Of a stretch of DNA of 64,000 bases, positions 33,388 through 42,964 are shown piece after piece; position 1 is the first letter of the stretch, and each line of letters starts with the position of its first letter. The position numbers were made by a program, and so were the translations under genes. The notes beneath the pieces are model-generated. The model was not told where the DNA came from. It searched no databases and was given only the letters and a program-made list of their open reading frames with translations. Source of the DNA: Embleya sp042956465 (GTDB lineage Bacteria; Actinomycetota; Actinomycetes; Streptomycetales; Streptomycetaceae); assembly GCF_042956465.1 (NCBI RefSeq), contig NZ_JBIBGL010000006.1:62001-126000 (forward strand). Reading direction: 5' to 3'.

Positions 33388-34619
33388 GCGCATTTCCGCA
33401 GTACGCCCCGGAGATGCGGCTGCGCTTCGCCGGCCGACCGGCGCCGGCGGCGTTGCGCGGCTCGGTCACCGGTGTGACGTGCCAGACCGGCATGGGCGAC
33501 GCCGACCGCCTGGAGATCTCGCTTGCCAACGAGGGTCTGCGCTGGCTCGACGACCCGCTGTTCCGCCTGGACACCGAGGTGGGCATCGCGCTGGGCTACG
33601 CGCCGGACGAGCCGCGTCGGTTGTTCACCGGCGAAGTGGTCGGCACCGAGGCGAGCTTCCCGTCCGACGGGATGCCGATGTTGCGGGTGGTCGCGCAGGA
33701 CCGGCGCACCCGGCTCGCCACCGCCTCGCCCGCGCGCTGGTTCGGTGTGCCGGTGCCCAAGCTGGGGGTGTTTCCGTTGCCGGATCCGGTGGTGGCGCCG
33801 GTGCTCGCGGTCGAGCACGGCATGATCCCGCTGCTCGATCCGCTGGGCGCGTTCCTGTCCGCCGCGCTGGGTGTGGTGGACGTGGTGGCCTCGGCGGAGG
33901 ACCCGAGCATGCGTCAGCGCGTGGTGCGTCGGCAACAGTCGGAGACCACGCTGGACTTCCTGAAGAAGATCGCCCTGGAGAACGCGTGGGAGCTGATCGT
34001 CGAGCACGACGGCGAGCCGTCCGGTTTCGTACTCCGGTTGATGTCGCCCGCCGGCAACCTCTCCTCCGATGTGACGTTGCGTCATGGGCGTTCGCTGATG
34101 GAGTTCACCCCGCGGATCAGTACGGTCGGCCAAGTCGCCCGGGTGTCGGTGCGGGTGTGGCGGCCCGAGGTGCGGCTGGAACTGACCGTCTCGGTCGGCT
34201 ACGACTGGGACCGGCAGGCGCTCACCATCGAGGTGACCCCGGGATTCGGGTTGCCCGTCGCGGGCAAGGCGGCGGCCCGCGAGGTGCTCCTGGTGGACGA
34301 GCCGGTGACCATCGCCACCGCCCCGCGGCTGATCGTGTCCAAGCTGCTGCCGAGGCTGAACCGGCGTACCACCGCGAGTGGTTCGTGCGTGGGCGACCCG
34401 CGGATCAGCGCCGGGCGGGTGTTGCGGATCGAGGGCGTCGGGGAGACGTTCGGCGGCCTGTGGCGGGTGGTGTCGGCACAGCACACCCTCGACGGCGGTG
34501 GCTATCGCACCTCGTTCGACCTGCGCAAGGAGATCTGGTTCGGCGCCGTCCCGCCCGCGTCGCAGGGCGCGGTGCGGGTCCAGGGCGGGCTGTTGTCGCT
34601 CCCGGCGCCCAACTCGTGA
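33384..34619 (+). CDS. baseplate hub protein (VgrG/Pvc8, gpD-like)
   Basis: A 411-residue hub protein of the late-control gpD/VgrG N-terminal type: LEISLANEGLRWLDDPLFRLDTEVGIALGY-type strands, RRLFTGEVVGTEASFP, then the ETTLDFLKKIALENAWELIV block and WRVVSAQHTLDGGGYRTSFDL at the end. It forms the trimeric adaptor between tube and spike. ATG at 33384 overlaps the LysM-gene stop by four bases. The spike tip is encoded in the next gene, so hub and spike are split rather than fused. Confidence 0.85.
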   Translation: MSAFPQYAPEMRLRFAGRPAPAALRGSVTGVTCQTGMGDADRLEISLANEGLRWLDDPLFRLDTEVGIALGYAPDEPRRLFTGEVVGTEASFPSDGMPMLRVVAQDRRTRLATASPARWFGVPVPKLGVFPLPDPVVAPVLAVEHGMIPLLDPLGAFLSAALGVVDVVASAEDPSMRQRVVRRQQSETTLDFLKKIALENAWELIVEHDGEPSGFVLRLMSPAGNLSSDVTLRHGRSLMEFTPRISTVGQVARVSVRVWRPEVRLELTVSVGYDWDRQALTIEVTPGFGLPVAGKAAAREVLLVDEPVTIATAPRLIVSKLLPRLNRRTTASGSCVGDPRISAGRVLRIEGVGETFGGLWRVVSAQHTLDGGGYRTSFDLRKEIWFGAVPPASQGAVRVQGGLLSLPAPNS

Positions 34620-34717
34620 GCCGATGGGGCCGCTTGCGTGTCGCCTGCGCCGAGCGGCCCGTTCGTCCTTGCCCCGATCCGTTTTCGACGCACCGCTCGA
34701 TCCCTGGGAGGACCGGC

Positions 34718-35371
34718 ATGTTCGAACCGCTCTTCGACGCCCTCGACGACATCCACGAGTCCGACAGTCCGCGGGTGACCGGCGTGGCGCCCGCCACGGT
34801 GGTGGACAACCTGGACCTGACCGGAGCCGGGCGGGTGCAGGTCAAGTACGCGTGGTTGCCGGGGGTCGAGCCGTGGGCGCGGGTGTGCGCGACGGTGGCG
34901 GGCGACGGCTCGGGGGTGTGGTTCATGCCACAGCCGGACGACGAGGTGCTCGTGGCGTTTCGCAACGGCGACGTACGCGAGCCGTACGTGCTGGGCGGGT
35001 TGTGGACGATGACCTCGCGTCCTCCGGTGGATCTGCCCATCGACTCGGTGAGCAAGCGGGTCATCCGCACCCCGGTGGGTCACGAGGTGGTCATCGACGA
35101 CCTCGTGCAGTCGATCACCCTGTCCCACGCGCTGGGCCACTCGATCGAGATCGCGGTCGACGGGATCACCCTGTCCGTGGCCGGCGGCGCCGCGAAGATC
35201 TCGCTGACCGCGTCCGGCGCGGTGACCGTCGCCGGCACCCGCTCGGTGGACGTGAGCGGCCTGGACGTGAGCGTCAAGGCCGGCAACGGCCTGGCGGTGA
35301 ACGCGACGCGCGCGGACGTGCGGGCCGCCGCCACGTGCAGCATCCAGGGTGCGCTGGTGAAGATCAACTGA
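34718..35371 (+). CDS. central spike protein (baseplate gpV / gp5-like)
   Basis: A 217-residue protein with an OB-fold gpV/VgrG-type domain (GRVQVKYAWLPGVEPWARV, WFMPQPDDEVLVAFRNGDVREPYVLGGLW) followed by a repetitive beta-helix region ITLSHALGHSIEIAVDGITL ... VTVAGTRSVDVSGLDVSVKAG typical of needle spikes. It caps the tube and pierces the target membrane. ATG at 34718 has GGGAGGA nine bases upstream. It follows the hub gene by 98 bases. Confidence 0.9.
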   Translation: MFEPLFDALDDIHESDSPRVTGVAPATVVDNLDLTGAGRVQVKYAWLPGVEPWARVCATVAGDGSGVWFMPQPDDEVLVAFRNGDVREPYVLGGLWTMTSRPPVDLPIDSVSKRVIRTPVGHEVVIDDLVQSITLSHALGHSIEIAVDGITLSVAGGAAKISLTASGAVTVAGTRSVDVSGLDVSVKAGNGLAVNATRADVRAAATCSIQGALVKIN

Positions 35372-35453
35372 CCGCGCCCGCCTTGCTTTCGTCGCCGAAC
35401 TCCCCGTGCTCCCGCATCCCGAGTACACCGAACCACCCGCCAAGGAGGCAGCC

Positions 35454-35732
35454 GTGCCCGCAGCAGCACGCGTCACCGATCCCACCGGCCATCCCGGCAT
35501 GGTCGCGGGACCCGGCGTGCCCACCGTGTTGATCGGTGGGCTGCCCGCCGCGGTGCAGGGCGACATGCACGCGTGCGCCTTCCCGCCGCCCGCCGCGCAT
35601 CCGCCGTCGCCGTTCACCAAGGGCTCCGCGACGGTGCTCGTCGGGGGGCGCGGCGCGCTGCGCCAGGGCGACCCGGCGGGTTGCGGTGCGCCGGTGGTGG
35701 CGGGCGTCCCGACCGTGTTGATCGGAGGCTGA
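35454..35732 (+). CDS. PAAR spike-tip protein
   Basis: A 92-residue PAAR-type protein with two related halves, each ending in VPTVLIGG or ATVLVGG, and metal-binding-type residues H36 and C38 in the MHACAFPPP stretch. PAAR proteins sharpen the tip of the spike and can carry cargo. GTG at 35454 has AAGGAGG six bases upstream, which decides against the longer frame from 35406. Confidence 0.9.
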   Translation: MPAAARVTDPTGHPGMVAGPGVPTVLIGGLPAAVQGDMHACAFPPPAAHPPSPFTKGSATVLVGGRGALRQGDPAGCGAPVVAGVPTVLIGG

Positions 35733-35734
35733 CG

Positions 35735-36187
35735 GTGGCCGAACCGAATGCGCCGCTCGATCCCGACCCCGTGCGGCGCACCCCCGACGATGCCGCCGTG
35801 CTCGGTCGCGGCTGGGCCGCGCCGGCCCGGCTCGACCCCCTCGGCGAGGCGGCGCAGGCGGCCGGGCCGGAGAAGGTCCGGCAGTCCGTACTGCTGATCC
35901 TGGGCACGCGGCGCGGTGAGCGGGTGATGCGCCCGGACTTCGGTGCGGGACTGGAGGACATGTTGTTCGAGCCGGTCACCGCGGCCACCGCCGCGCTGGT
36001 GCGGCTGCGGGTGGAACAGGGCTTGACCGCGTGGGAGCCGCGGATCGACGTGCTGGCCGTGGACGTGTCGGTGGCCGATCGTGCGGCGGGTCGGCTCGAC
36101 GTGCGCATCGACTACCGGATCCGGGCCACCAACACCTTCTACAACCTCGTCTACCCGTTCCACCTGCACGAGGGAGCGGCCACGTGA
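35735..36187 (+). CDS. baseplate wedge protein (gp25/GPW family)
   Basis: A 150-residue gp25-like protein with the hallmark helix/turn VRQSVLLILGTRRGERVM and PDFGAGLEDMLFEP, then the beta strand region DYRIRATNTFYNLVYPF. It joins sheath and baseplate. GTG at 35735 lies three bases after the PAAR stop, with GGAGG in the end of that gene. Confidence 0.93.
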   Translation: MAEPNAPLDPDPVRRTPDDAAVLGRGWAAPARLDPLGEAAQAAGPEKVRQSVLLILGTRRGERVMRPDFGAGLEDMLFEPVTAATAALVRLRVEQGLTAWEPRIDVLAVDVSVADRAAGRLDVRIDYRIRATNTFYNLVYPFHLHEGAAT

Positions 36188-39100
36188 GCGCGCCGCGCAG
36201 TCGGGCCGAGGTGGTCGCCGCGCTGCTGGCCGCCCGCACGGGCTGGGTGCCCGACTGGCATCCCACCCCGGGCGGAGCGTCGCTGGGCGTGGCGCACGGA
36301 CTCGGCGCGTTGCTGGCCGCGTTGGAGGAGCGGCTGGCCGCGCTGCCCGATCGGCAACTGGCCGCGCTCCTGGACATGGTGGGCGTGTCGCTGCTGCCCG
36401 CCCAGGGTGCGGTCGGCACGGTGCTGCTCCAGGCGCTGCCCGGGATCGGCGGGGCGCGGGTGAGTGCCGGAACGCGGCTCGGCGCCACCGTGCCCGGGCA
36501 GGACGCGCCGTTGATCTTCGAGACCCGCGAGACGGTGGCGCCGGCGGGCGCGCCGCTGGTGGAGGTGTGGAGTCTGGACCCGGGCGCGGACGCCGCCGCC
36601 GACCACTCGGCCGACGTGCCGGCCCGCCGACCGGTCACGCTGTTCACCGGACTGCGGCCCGCGGTACGGGAGTTGTACCTCGCACACGACACGCTCCTGG
36701 CGTTCGCCGGGCGGGCCGACGTGCGGGTCACCGTGGCCCTGCGCCGGTCCGCGTCGGCTCCGCTGCAGATCACCTGGACGTGGTGGGACGGCGCGGCCTG
36801 GCGGCCGTTCGCACCCTGGGGCGACGGCGACGACACCTCCCGGGACGGGACCGCGGGACTGACCCGCTCCGGCACCGTGCGGCTGGTCGCGCCCTGTGCG
36901 ACGGCGGTGGCCACCACCGTCTCGGGCATCGAGTCGTACTGGCTGCGCGCCCGGCTGGACTCGGAACTCGGCGGCCGACCGGACTTCGTGGTGCCCGAAG
37001 TGGCGCACCTGCGGCTGGCGGTGGTCGGCACGCATGCCCGGCTGGCCCTGTTCGCGGGCCCGCCGACCGGCACGGACACGACCCTCACCCTGCACGCCGC
37101 GCACGGTACGACCGCGCCGGCCGCAGCCACCGTGCACGTCGTGGACACCACCGCCGGCGGCAAGGAGAACCAGGCCGCGAAGCCCGGCACCCCGATCGCG
37201 CTCGCGGCCGAACACCTGGGCCACACCGTACGGTTCGGCGTCACCGTGCCGCCCACCGCCGCCGACACCTTCACCGCGGGCACGGGCGCCCCGCAGCCGG
37301 GCGTGGACTACTTCCCGCTGGACGACCCCGACGACCTGACCGCGCCGTCGGCCCTGGACGCACCCGCGCACCTGGACCTGACCCTGCGGACCGGCCTGGT
37401 GCCGGACAAGGCGGTCGCCGACGCCCAAGCGGTGGACCTCACCCGGGCGTTCACCCCGCTGGGCCCGGCTCCGGTCCGCGGCAGCACCTTCCACGTGGCC
37501 TGCGATGCCGCGTTCGCCAAGCCCGGTGCCCGGGTGACCGTGGTGGTCGGCCGGCCGCGCACCGCGGCGGAGGAAGCCGACCAGCGCACCGGCGAACTGA
37601 CCGGGGGGGTGCAGAACGCCAAGGAGTTCCGGGACAAGACGGTCGCCGACATCCGCACCGTGGCGACCAGGCTGGCCGCACTGACCGCGGTCAGCGGAGA
37701 CCTGGGACGAGCGGTGGTCTCGCCGCTGTCCGGCGAGGACCCCACCACGTGGTACACCCAGGTCAAGGCGCATCTGCGGGACGCACTGACCTCGTTGCGC
37801 GGCGCCGCGCAGGCCGAACCGGGCCTGTTCACCGACGTCGGCTCCGCCCGCGACCACGTCAAGTCCGCGCAGACCGCCGCCGATCCGGCCGCCGACCTGG
37901 CCGCCGCGCTGGCCGCACTCGGCGGCGCCCCGCGCGCGAGCGCCGCACTGCTGCTGGCCACCGCCGACGTGGCCGGGCAACTCTCGGCCGGCGCGGGCAC
38001 GTTGACCGCGCCCCGGGCCGCGCTGGCCCAGGCTCTCGCGGGCGGCACCGACGCGCAGGTGGTCGCCGCGCACGGCGCGCTCGCCTCCGCACTGGGCACC
38101 GTCCTGGCCACGCCCACCCCCTACCTGGCGGACACTCCGCTGCCGTCCTTCCTCGACGCCGACCCGCAGGTGTTCGTCACCGACGTCACCGCGCGCATCG
38201 ACGCGGCCAAGGCCGCGGTGGACACCCAGGTGGCGAAGGCCCGCGCGATCGCCGGGGCGCTGGAGAACCTGGCCCCGGAGGACCTGCTCAAGGCCGTGGC
38301 CGGGGCGCAGACCCCGAACCAGCTCACCGCCCCGGAGGTGACCTGGGAGTACTTCGACGGCACCCGCTGGCGGGCGATCGGCGCGGCCGGCGCCCCCGCC
38401 GTCCTGGCCCTGCAACGCTCGGGAGCCCTGCACTTCACCGTGCCGGACGACTGGGCGCCGGCGTCGGTCACCGGCGACGAACGCCGCTGGTTGCGGGCCC
38501 GCCTGGAACGCGGCAGCTTCTCGTTCCTGCGCCAGGTGAGCTGGACCGACAAGTCCGGCGTGCTCAACTTCCTGCCCGTGGTGGAACCCCGGCCGCCGGT
38601 GCTGGACCGGTTCGAGGTGTTCTACCGCCACGTCGCCGGGCCGGAGGACCCGCGGCACACCCTCGCACTCGACGACCACGCGTGGGCCGACCTGACCGCC
38701 GCCCTCGCCTTCCCGGGAACCGGCGCGACCCCATTCCGGCCGATGGCCGAGACCGCCCCGACGCTGTACCTGGGTTTCGACGGCGAACTGCCCGCCGACC
38801 GCCTGGGCCTGTACGTCGAGCCCGCCGACGAGGACCCCGACGCGGTACCGGCGCGGCCCGTCTGGGAGGGCCACGACGGCACCGGCTGGGTCGCGCTGGC
38901 CACCGACGACGGCACCGAGGGCTTGACCCGCGCCGGCGTGATCGGCCTGATCTGGCCCGGGGCGGGCGGCCCGCCCGGGGCGCCGGTCACCGGCGCCGCC
39001 GACCGCACGGTCACCCTGCTCGGCCGCGGTGCCGCCGCGCGATTCGCGCCCGGCGACCGGCTGTTGCTCACCGACCTGCGCGGCGGTGAAGCGGTGATCG

Positions 39101-40464
39101 TGGCCGCCGCCGACGGCGAGAGGCTCACCGTGCGCGACCGGCTCTCCCGCGCCTACGCCGGCGGTGAACTGCGCGACGCGCCACCCGCCCGGTTCGGCAC
39201 ACCGCGCACCTGGATCCGGGCCCGCTTCCCGGCCGAGGCCGACCCCCCGCGGCCGACTCTGAACGCACTGGTGCCCAACGCGGCACGGGTGCGGCAGGTG
39301 GAGACGATCACCGACGAACTGCTCGGCTCCGCCGACGGCAGCGCCGGCCAGGTCTTCCGGGCGCTGCGCACGCCGGTGCTGGAGGGCGCCGTGCTGGAGG
39401 TGCGCGAACTCGACGGCGACCGCGCGTCGGTCGACCTGCCCCTGCTGCGACGGGAGTTGGCCGAGCGGGCGGACGCGGCGCTGCGCACCGTGGCCGATCC
39501 GCGCACCGGCCGGGTCACCGAGGTGTGGGTGCGCTGGGACGAAGTGACCTCGCTGGGCCTGGCCGGCCCGGCCGACCGGGTCTACGTGTGCGACCACGCG
39601 AGCGGACGGGTGGTGTTCGGCGGGAACGGACACGGGCGGGTGCCCGCGGTGGGCCCGGACAACGTGCGGTTGCGGGTGTACCGCTCCGGCGGCGGCGCGG
39701 CCGGCAACGTGCCCGCCGGGGCGATCACCCAGGCGGTCGGCGCGGTGGCCGTGGGCGGGGTGAGCAACCCGCGCGGCGCGAGCGGCGGCACCGACGCCGA
39801 GCGCTTTCCGGACGTGCTGCGCCGCGGCCCCACGCTGCTGCGGCACCGCCGGCTGGCGCTGACCGAGGCCGACGTGGCCGCGCTGGCCCGGGAGACCGTC
39901 CCGGCGATCGCGGCGGCCCGCGCGCTGGGTGCGCGCGACCGGCACGGGCGCGTACTGCCGGGCGTGGTCCGGTTGGTCGTGGTGCCGCGGGACGGCAGTG
40001 ACCGGCCGCAGGCCGGCGGCGAACTGCTGCGCCGGGTGCGCGACGCGGTCCGCGCGCGGATGCCGGCGGCGGCCCGGCTGGTGGTCGAGGGCGCGCGCTA
40101 CTTCCCGGTCGGGGTCGCCGCCACCGTGCGACCGACCCGGGCCGGCGACGCCGGGCGGGTACGCGGCGCGGTGCTCGCCGATCTGGGCCGCTTCCTGCAT
40201 CCGCTCGACGGCGGCCCGCACGGGACCGGTTGGCCGTTCGGCCGCGGTGTGTACCTGTCCGATCTGGCCCGGCGGCTGGAGGCGGTGCCCGGGGTGGACG
40301 TGGTGACCGCGCTCGACCTGACCGTGGACGGGGTGCCGGCCGGCGACGCGGTGCCGGTGGCCGCGGACGCGGTGGTGTGCGCGGGCCCGCTCGTGGTGCG
40401 GCTCGCCGGCGCGGCGGAATCGGGGTCGTCCCGGTCGCCGGGATCACCCCGAAGGGAGTTGTGA
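36184..40464 (+). CDS. large baseplate J-like protein (Pvc11-type) with helical insertion
   Basis: A 1426-residue baseplate protein. The C-terminal third is the recognisable J-like module (VRWDEVTSLG, VVFGGNGHGRVP, GGGAAGNVPAGAITQ, then VLADLGRFLHPLDGGPHGTGWPFGRGVYLSDLARRL split over residues 1340-1365). N-terminal regions hold repeated WEYFDGTRW/WWDGAAWRPF beta modules (two or more copies at about 200 and 720). Between about 456 and 715 there is an Ala-rich, strongly helical stretch that looks inserted. It forms the wedge ring around the hub. GTG at 36184 overlaps the gp25 stop. Confidence 0.87.
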   Translation: MSAPRSRAEVVAALLAARTGWVPDWHPTPGGASLGVAHGLGALLAALEERLAALPDRQLAALLDMVGVSLLPAQGAVGTVLLQALPGIGGARVSAGTRLGATVPGQDAPLIFETRETVAPAGAPLVEVWSLDPGADAAADHSADVPARRPVTLFTGLRPAVRELYLAHDTLLAFAGRADVRVTVALRRSASAPLQITWTWWDGAAWRPFAPWGDGDDTSRDGTAGLTRSGTVRLVAPCATAVATTVSGIESYWLRARLDSELGGRPDFVVPEVAHLRLAVVGTHARLALFAGPPTGTDTTLTLHAAHGTTAPAAATVHVVDTTAGGKENQAAKPGTPIALAAEHLGHTVRFGVTVPPTAADTFTAGTGAPQPGVDYFPLDDPDDLTAPSALDAPAHLDLTLRTGLVPDKAVADAQAVDLTRAFTPLGPAPVRGSTFHVACDAAFAKPGARVTVVVGRPRTAAEEADQRTGELTGGVQNAKEFRDKTVADIRTVATRLAALTAVSGDLGRAVVSPLSGEDPTTWYTQVKAHLRDALTSLRGAAQAEPGLFTDVGSARDHVKSAQTAADPAADLAAALAALGGAPRASAALLLATADVAGQLSAGAGTLTAPRAALAQALAGGTDAQVVAAHGALASALGTVLATPTPYLADTPLPSFLDADPQVFVTDVTARIDAAKAAVDTQVAKARAIAGALENLAPEDLLKAVAGAQTPNQLTAPEVTWEYFDGTRWRAIGAAGAPAVLALQRSGALHFTVPDDWAPASVTGDERRWLRARLERGSFSFLRQVSWTDKSGVLNFLPVVEPRPPVLDRFEVFYRHVAGPEDPRHTLALDDHAWADLTAALAFPGTGATPFRPMAETAPTLYLGFDGELPADRLGLYVEPADEDPDAVPARPVWEGHDGTGWVALATDDGTEGLTRAGVIGLIWPGAGGPPGAPVTGAADRTVTLLGRGAAARFAPGDRLLLTDLRGGEAVIVAAADGERLTVRDRLSRAYAGGELRDAPPARFGTPRTWIRARFPAEADPPRPTLNALVPNAARVRQVETITDELLGSADGSAGQVFRALRTPVLEGAVLEVRELDGDRASVDLPLLRRELAERADAALRTVADPRTGRVTEVWVRWDEVTSLGLAGPADRVYVCDHASGRVVFGGNGHGRVPAVGPDNVRLRVYRSGGGAAGNVPAGAITQAVGAVAVGGVSNPRGASGGTDAERFPDVLRRGPTLLRHRRLALTEADVAALARETVPAIAAARALGARDRHGRVLPGVVRLVVVPRDGSDRPQAGGELLRRVRDAVRARMPAAARLVVEGARYFPVGVAATVRPTRAGDAGRVRGAVLADLGRFLHPLDGGPHGTGWPFGRGVYLSDLARRLEAVPGVDVVTALDLTVDGVPAGDAVPVAADAVVCAGPLVVRLAGAAESGSSRSPGSPRREL

Positions 40465-40467
40465 ACC

Positions 40468-42735
40468 ATGCCCCTGTTCCCTCCGAGCCTGGACACTCGA
40501 CGCTGGCCGGATCTGGTCGCCGAGGCGCGGGCGTTGTTGCCGCTGGAGAGCCCGCAGTGGACCGACCACAATCACTCCGATCCCGGCATCGCGGTGCTCG
40601 AGATGCTGGCGTGGCTCGTGGACACCGACGTCTACCGGGCCTCGCGGGTCACCGACCGGCACCGGCGCAAACTGCTCGCCCTGCTCGGCGTGCACCCCGC
40701 CCCGCCGAGCGCGGCGCGGGTGGTGCTCGCGGTCCGGACCGGCCCGGGCGCGCCGCCCGAACTGCCCGCCCGGCTGGGCTTCGTCGCGCACGGAGCAGAC
40801 GCCCCGATCGGCCTGGAGACGTCGGAGGCGGTGCCGCTGACCGGCGCGTCGGTGGTCGCGGCGGGCACCGACGACGGCACAGCCGAACGGTTCGGCCACA
40901 CCCTGGGCTGGACCGATCACACCCCCACGCTGCTCGCCGGCACCGCGGTGGACGCGCTCGGCCCCGACCCGCGGGCGGGCGCCGCGCTGGTCCTGGGCCT
41001 GGATCGGGCGCTGCCCGCGGGCACCGTGCTCGCGCTGTACCTGGACGCCGACACCGCCACCACCGGCGGACCGGACCCGGGCGAGGCCGCCGACACGGGG
41101 CCGCACCACGACGCACGCACCGTCTGGGAGGCCCGCGCGGGCGGTGCCTGGCAGCCGCTCGCCGACGTCGTGGACCGGACCGGGGCATTGACCCGATCCG
41201 CCGCGGTGCGACTGCGGATCGGGCCGGCGGCGCTGCCGGTCGAGCCGCTCGGCGCGGCCGGGACCCGGGCGTGGCTGCGCTGCCGGCTCGACCGGGGCCG
41301 GCACGACGCGCCGCCGCGGGTGCGCCGGGTGCTGGCCGACGCGGTCGAGGCGGTCCAGGCCACGGCGGCCGTCGGCGCCTACGAGGTCGCCTCGACGGCC
41401 GTGCCGGCCGGTGCGGCGACCCCGGTCGAGGGCGCCCGGATGGCGCTGGCGATCACCGTGGACGGCGCGCGCGTGGTGCGGACCCTGCGCACCGACGACC
41501 CGGCGGCGCCGGTGGTGCGCATCCTGCGCTGGATCGCACCCACCCCGGCCGCGCACGGACGGCTGGTGGCCGAACTCGTCGCGGCAGGCGTCGGCGACGG
41601 CGCCCCGGAGCAGACCTTCACCCTGCCCGGCGGCGCGATCGCGCCGGACGGCCCGACGCCCGGCCCGCACCGGGTGTGGCTGGCCGATCCGGCGGGCGGC
41701 GTCGAACCGGTCCGGCTCGTCCCGGACCTGGACGCCGCCGGCCGTACCGACCTGCATGCCGTGCTCGACGCCGCGACCGGCACGCTCACCTTCGGCGACG
41801 GCCGTGCCGGCCGGGTGCCCGAGTCGGGTCGCACCGTGCTCGCCGCCTACCGCACCACCTCCGGAGCCCGCGGCGCGGCCCTGGCCCCACCCGCACCCGT
41901 GCGGGTAGCGCCCGACGCGCGCACCCGCGTGCTGCCGGCCGGGCCACCCGCCCCCGGCGCGCTCACCGTCACCCTGGTCGGCCCGGCGACGGGCGGCACC
42001 GACGCCGAGGACACGGCCGCCGCCGCGGCCCGGGCCGAACGCGGGTTGTGGGCGCACGAACGCCTCGTGGACGCCCTCGCCGCGGCCGACGCACACTCCC
42101 TCGACGAACTGCCCCGCGCGGCGGTGCTCCGGCTCGCCGCGCCCGAACGCGCGGTGACCCTGGCCGGTGTCGAGCGCTGCGCCCTGGCCACCCCCGGCAC
42201 CCGGATCGCCCGGGTCCGCGCATTCGCCGACACCGACCCGCGACTGCCGGGCCTGGTCGCCGCGGGCTGTGTGAGCGTGGTCGTGGTGCCGTCGCTCCCG
42301 CGGGGCCGACCCGAGCCCACCGCGGGCCTGCTGCGCGCGGTGCGCCGGCACCTGGCCGGGCTGCGTACGACCGGCACCCGGCTGTTCGTCACCGGGCCGC
42401 GCTACGTCGTGGTCGCGGCCGAGGTGACCGTGGCGCTGCTCCCGGGCGCCGACCCGAGCGTGACGGCCGCGGCGGTACGGGCCGCGCTGGAGACGTTCCT
42501 GCATCCGATCACCGGCGGACCACGCGGCACCGGTTGGCCGTTCGGCCGTGACGTGCACCGCAGCGAGGTGCTGCGCGTGGTGGACGAGGCCGCCGGCGTG
42601 GACCACGTCACCGCGCTCGCGCTGCGGGCCGACGGCGGCCCGGCGGGCTGCGGCGGTCTGTGCGTGCCGCCGACGGCACTGGTGGTGCCGGGCGAGCACG
42701 TCGTGCGCGCGGTTCGGGCGGGGGCTGCGCGGTGA
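40468..42735 (+). CDS. second baseplate J-like protein (Pvc12-type)
   Basis: A 755-residue relative of the preceding protein. The N-terminal DHNHSDPGIAVLEMLAWLVD and the C-terminal FLHPITGGPRGTGWPFGRDV with VLRVVDEAAGVDHV are the family hallmarks; GTLTFGDGRAGRVPESG is the central block. ATG at 40468 starts three bases after the previous stop, with GGGAG upstream. Its last codons and stop are repeated downstream in a 54-bp tandem array. It probably pairs with the larger J-like protein in each baseplate wedge. Confidence 0.9.
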   Translation: MPLFPPSLDTRRWPDLVAEARALLPLESPQWTDHNHSDPGIAVLEMLAWLVDTDVYRASRVTDRHRRKLLALLGVHPAPPSAARVVLAVRTGPGAPPELPARLGFVAHGADAPIGLETSEAVPLTGASVVAAGTDDGTAERFGHTLGWTDHTPTLLAGTAVDALGPDPRAGAALVLGLDRALPAGTVLALYLDADTATTGGPDPGEAADTGPHHDARTVWEARAGGAWQPLADVVDRTGALTRSAAVRLRIGPAALPVEPLGAAGTRAWLRCRLDRGRHDAPPRVRRVLADAVEAVQATAAVGAYEVASTAVPAGAATPVEGARMALAITVDGARVVRTLRTDDPAAPVVRILRWIAPTPAAHGRLVAELVAAGVGDGAPEQTFTLPGGAIAPDGPTPGPHRVWLADPAGGVEPVRLVPDLDAAGRTDLHAVLDAATGTLTFGDGRAGRVPESGRTVLAAYRTTSGARGAALAPPAPVRVAPDARTRVLPAGPPAPGALTVTLVGPATGGTDAEDTAAAAARAERGLWAHERLVDALAAADAHSLDELPRAAVLRLAAPERAVTLAGVERCALATPGTRIARVRAFADTDPRLPGLVAAGCVSVVVVPSLPRGRPEPTAGLLRAVRRHLAGLRTTGTRLFVTGPRYVVVAAEVTVALLPGADPSVTAAAVRAALETFLHPITGGPRGTGWPFGRDVHRSEVLRVVDEAAGVDHVTALALRADGGPAGCGGLCVPPTALVVPGEHVVRAVRAGAAR

Positions 42736-42905
42736 GCGTCGCCGGGAGGGCATGTGGTGCGTGTGGTTCGGGCGGGGGCTGCGCGGTGAGCGTCGCCGGG
42801 AGGGCATGTCGTGCGTGCGGTTCGGGCGGGGGCTGCGCGGTGAGCGTCGCCGGGAGGGCATGTCGTGCGTGCGGTTCGGCGAGGGGCTGCGCGGTGGGCG
42901 TGACC
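42711..42905 (+). repeat. 54-bp tandem repeat, three and a half copies
   Basis: Copies begin at 42711, 42765, 42819 and 42873 (the last partial and more diverged), each starting GGTTCGGGCGGGGGCTGCGC. The first copy holds the last codons and TGA of the J-like gene, so the 3' end of that gene with its stop has been duplicated in tandem. The 54-base period keeps frame. Confidence 0.92.
42744..42903 (+). other. three tandem minicistrons created by the 54-bp repeat
   Basis: Within the array each unit has GGGAGGG, six bases, then GTG and a very short frame with its own TGA: 42757-42789 (MRVVRAGAAR), 42811-42843 (MRAVRAGAAR) and 42865-42903 (MRAVRRGAARWA). Ribosome binding site, spacing, start and stop are all intact in each. 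They may only be a by-product of repeat expansion, but could be translated and relay ribosomes to the next gene at 42965. Confidence 0.4.
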
Positions 42906-42964
42906 GCGGCCTCGTGGTCGGGGCCGGGTGGTTCGGAAGCCGGTGTCCGAGCGGAGGCACCCCG

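Noticed and set aside
36151..40221. 1356-codon open frame on the minus strand, opposite the large baseplate J-like gene
   Set aside because: It is the mirror of a real gene in GC-rich DNA: composition is His/Arg/Gly/Val-rich, no domain is seen, and the plus strand has family motifs and coupled start/stop overlaps.
42711..42905. CRISPR array
   Set aside because: The 54-bp units are directly adjacent with no spacers between them and include coding sequence of the upstream gene.
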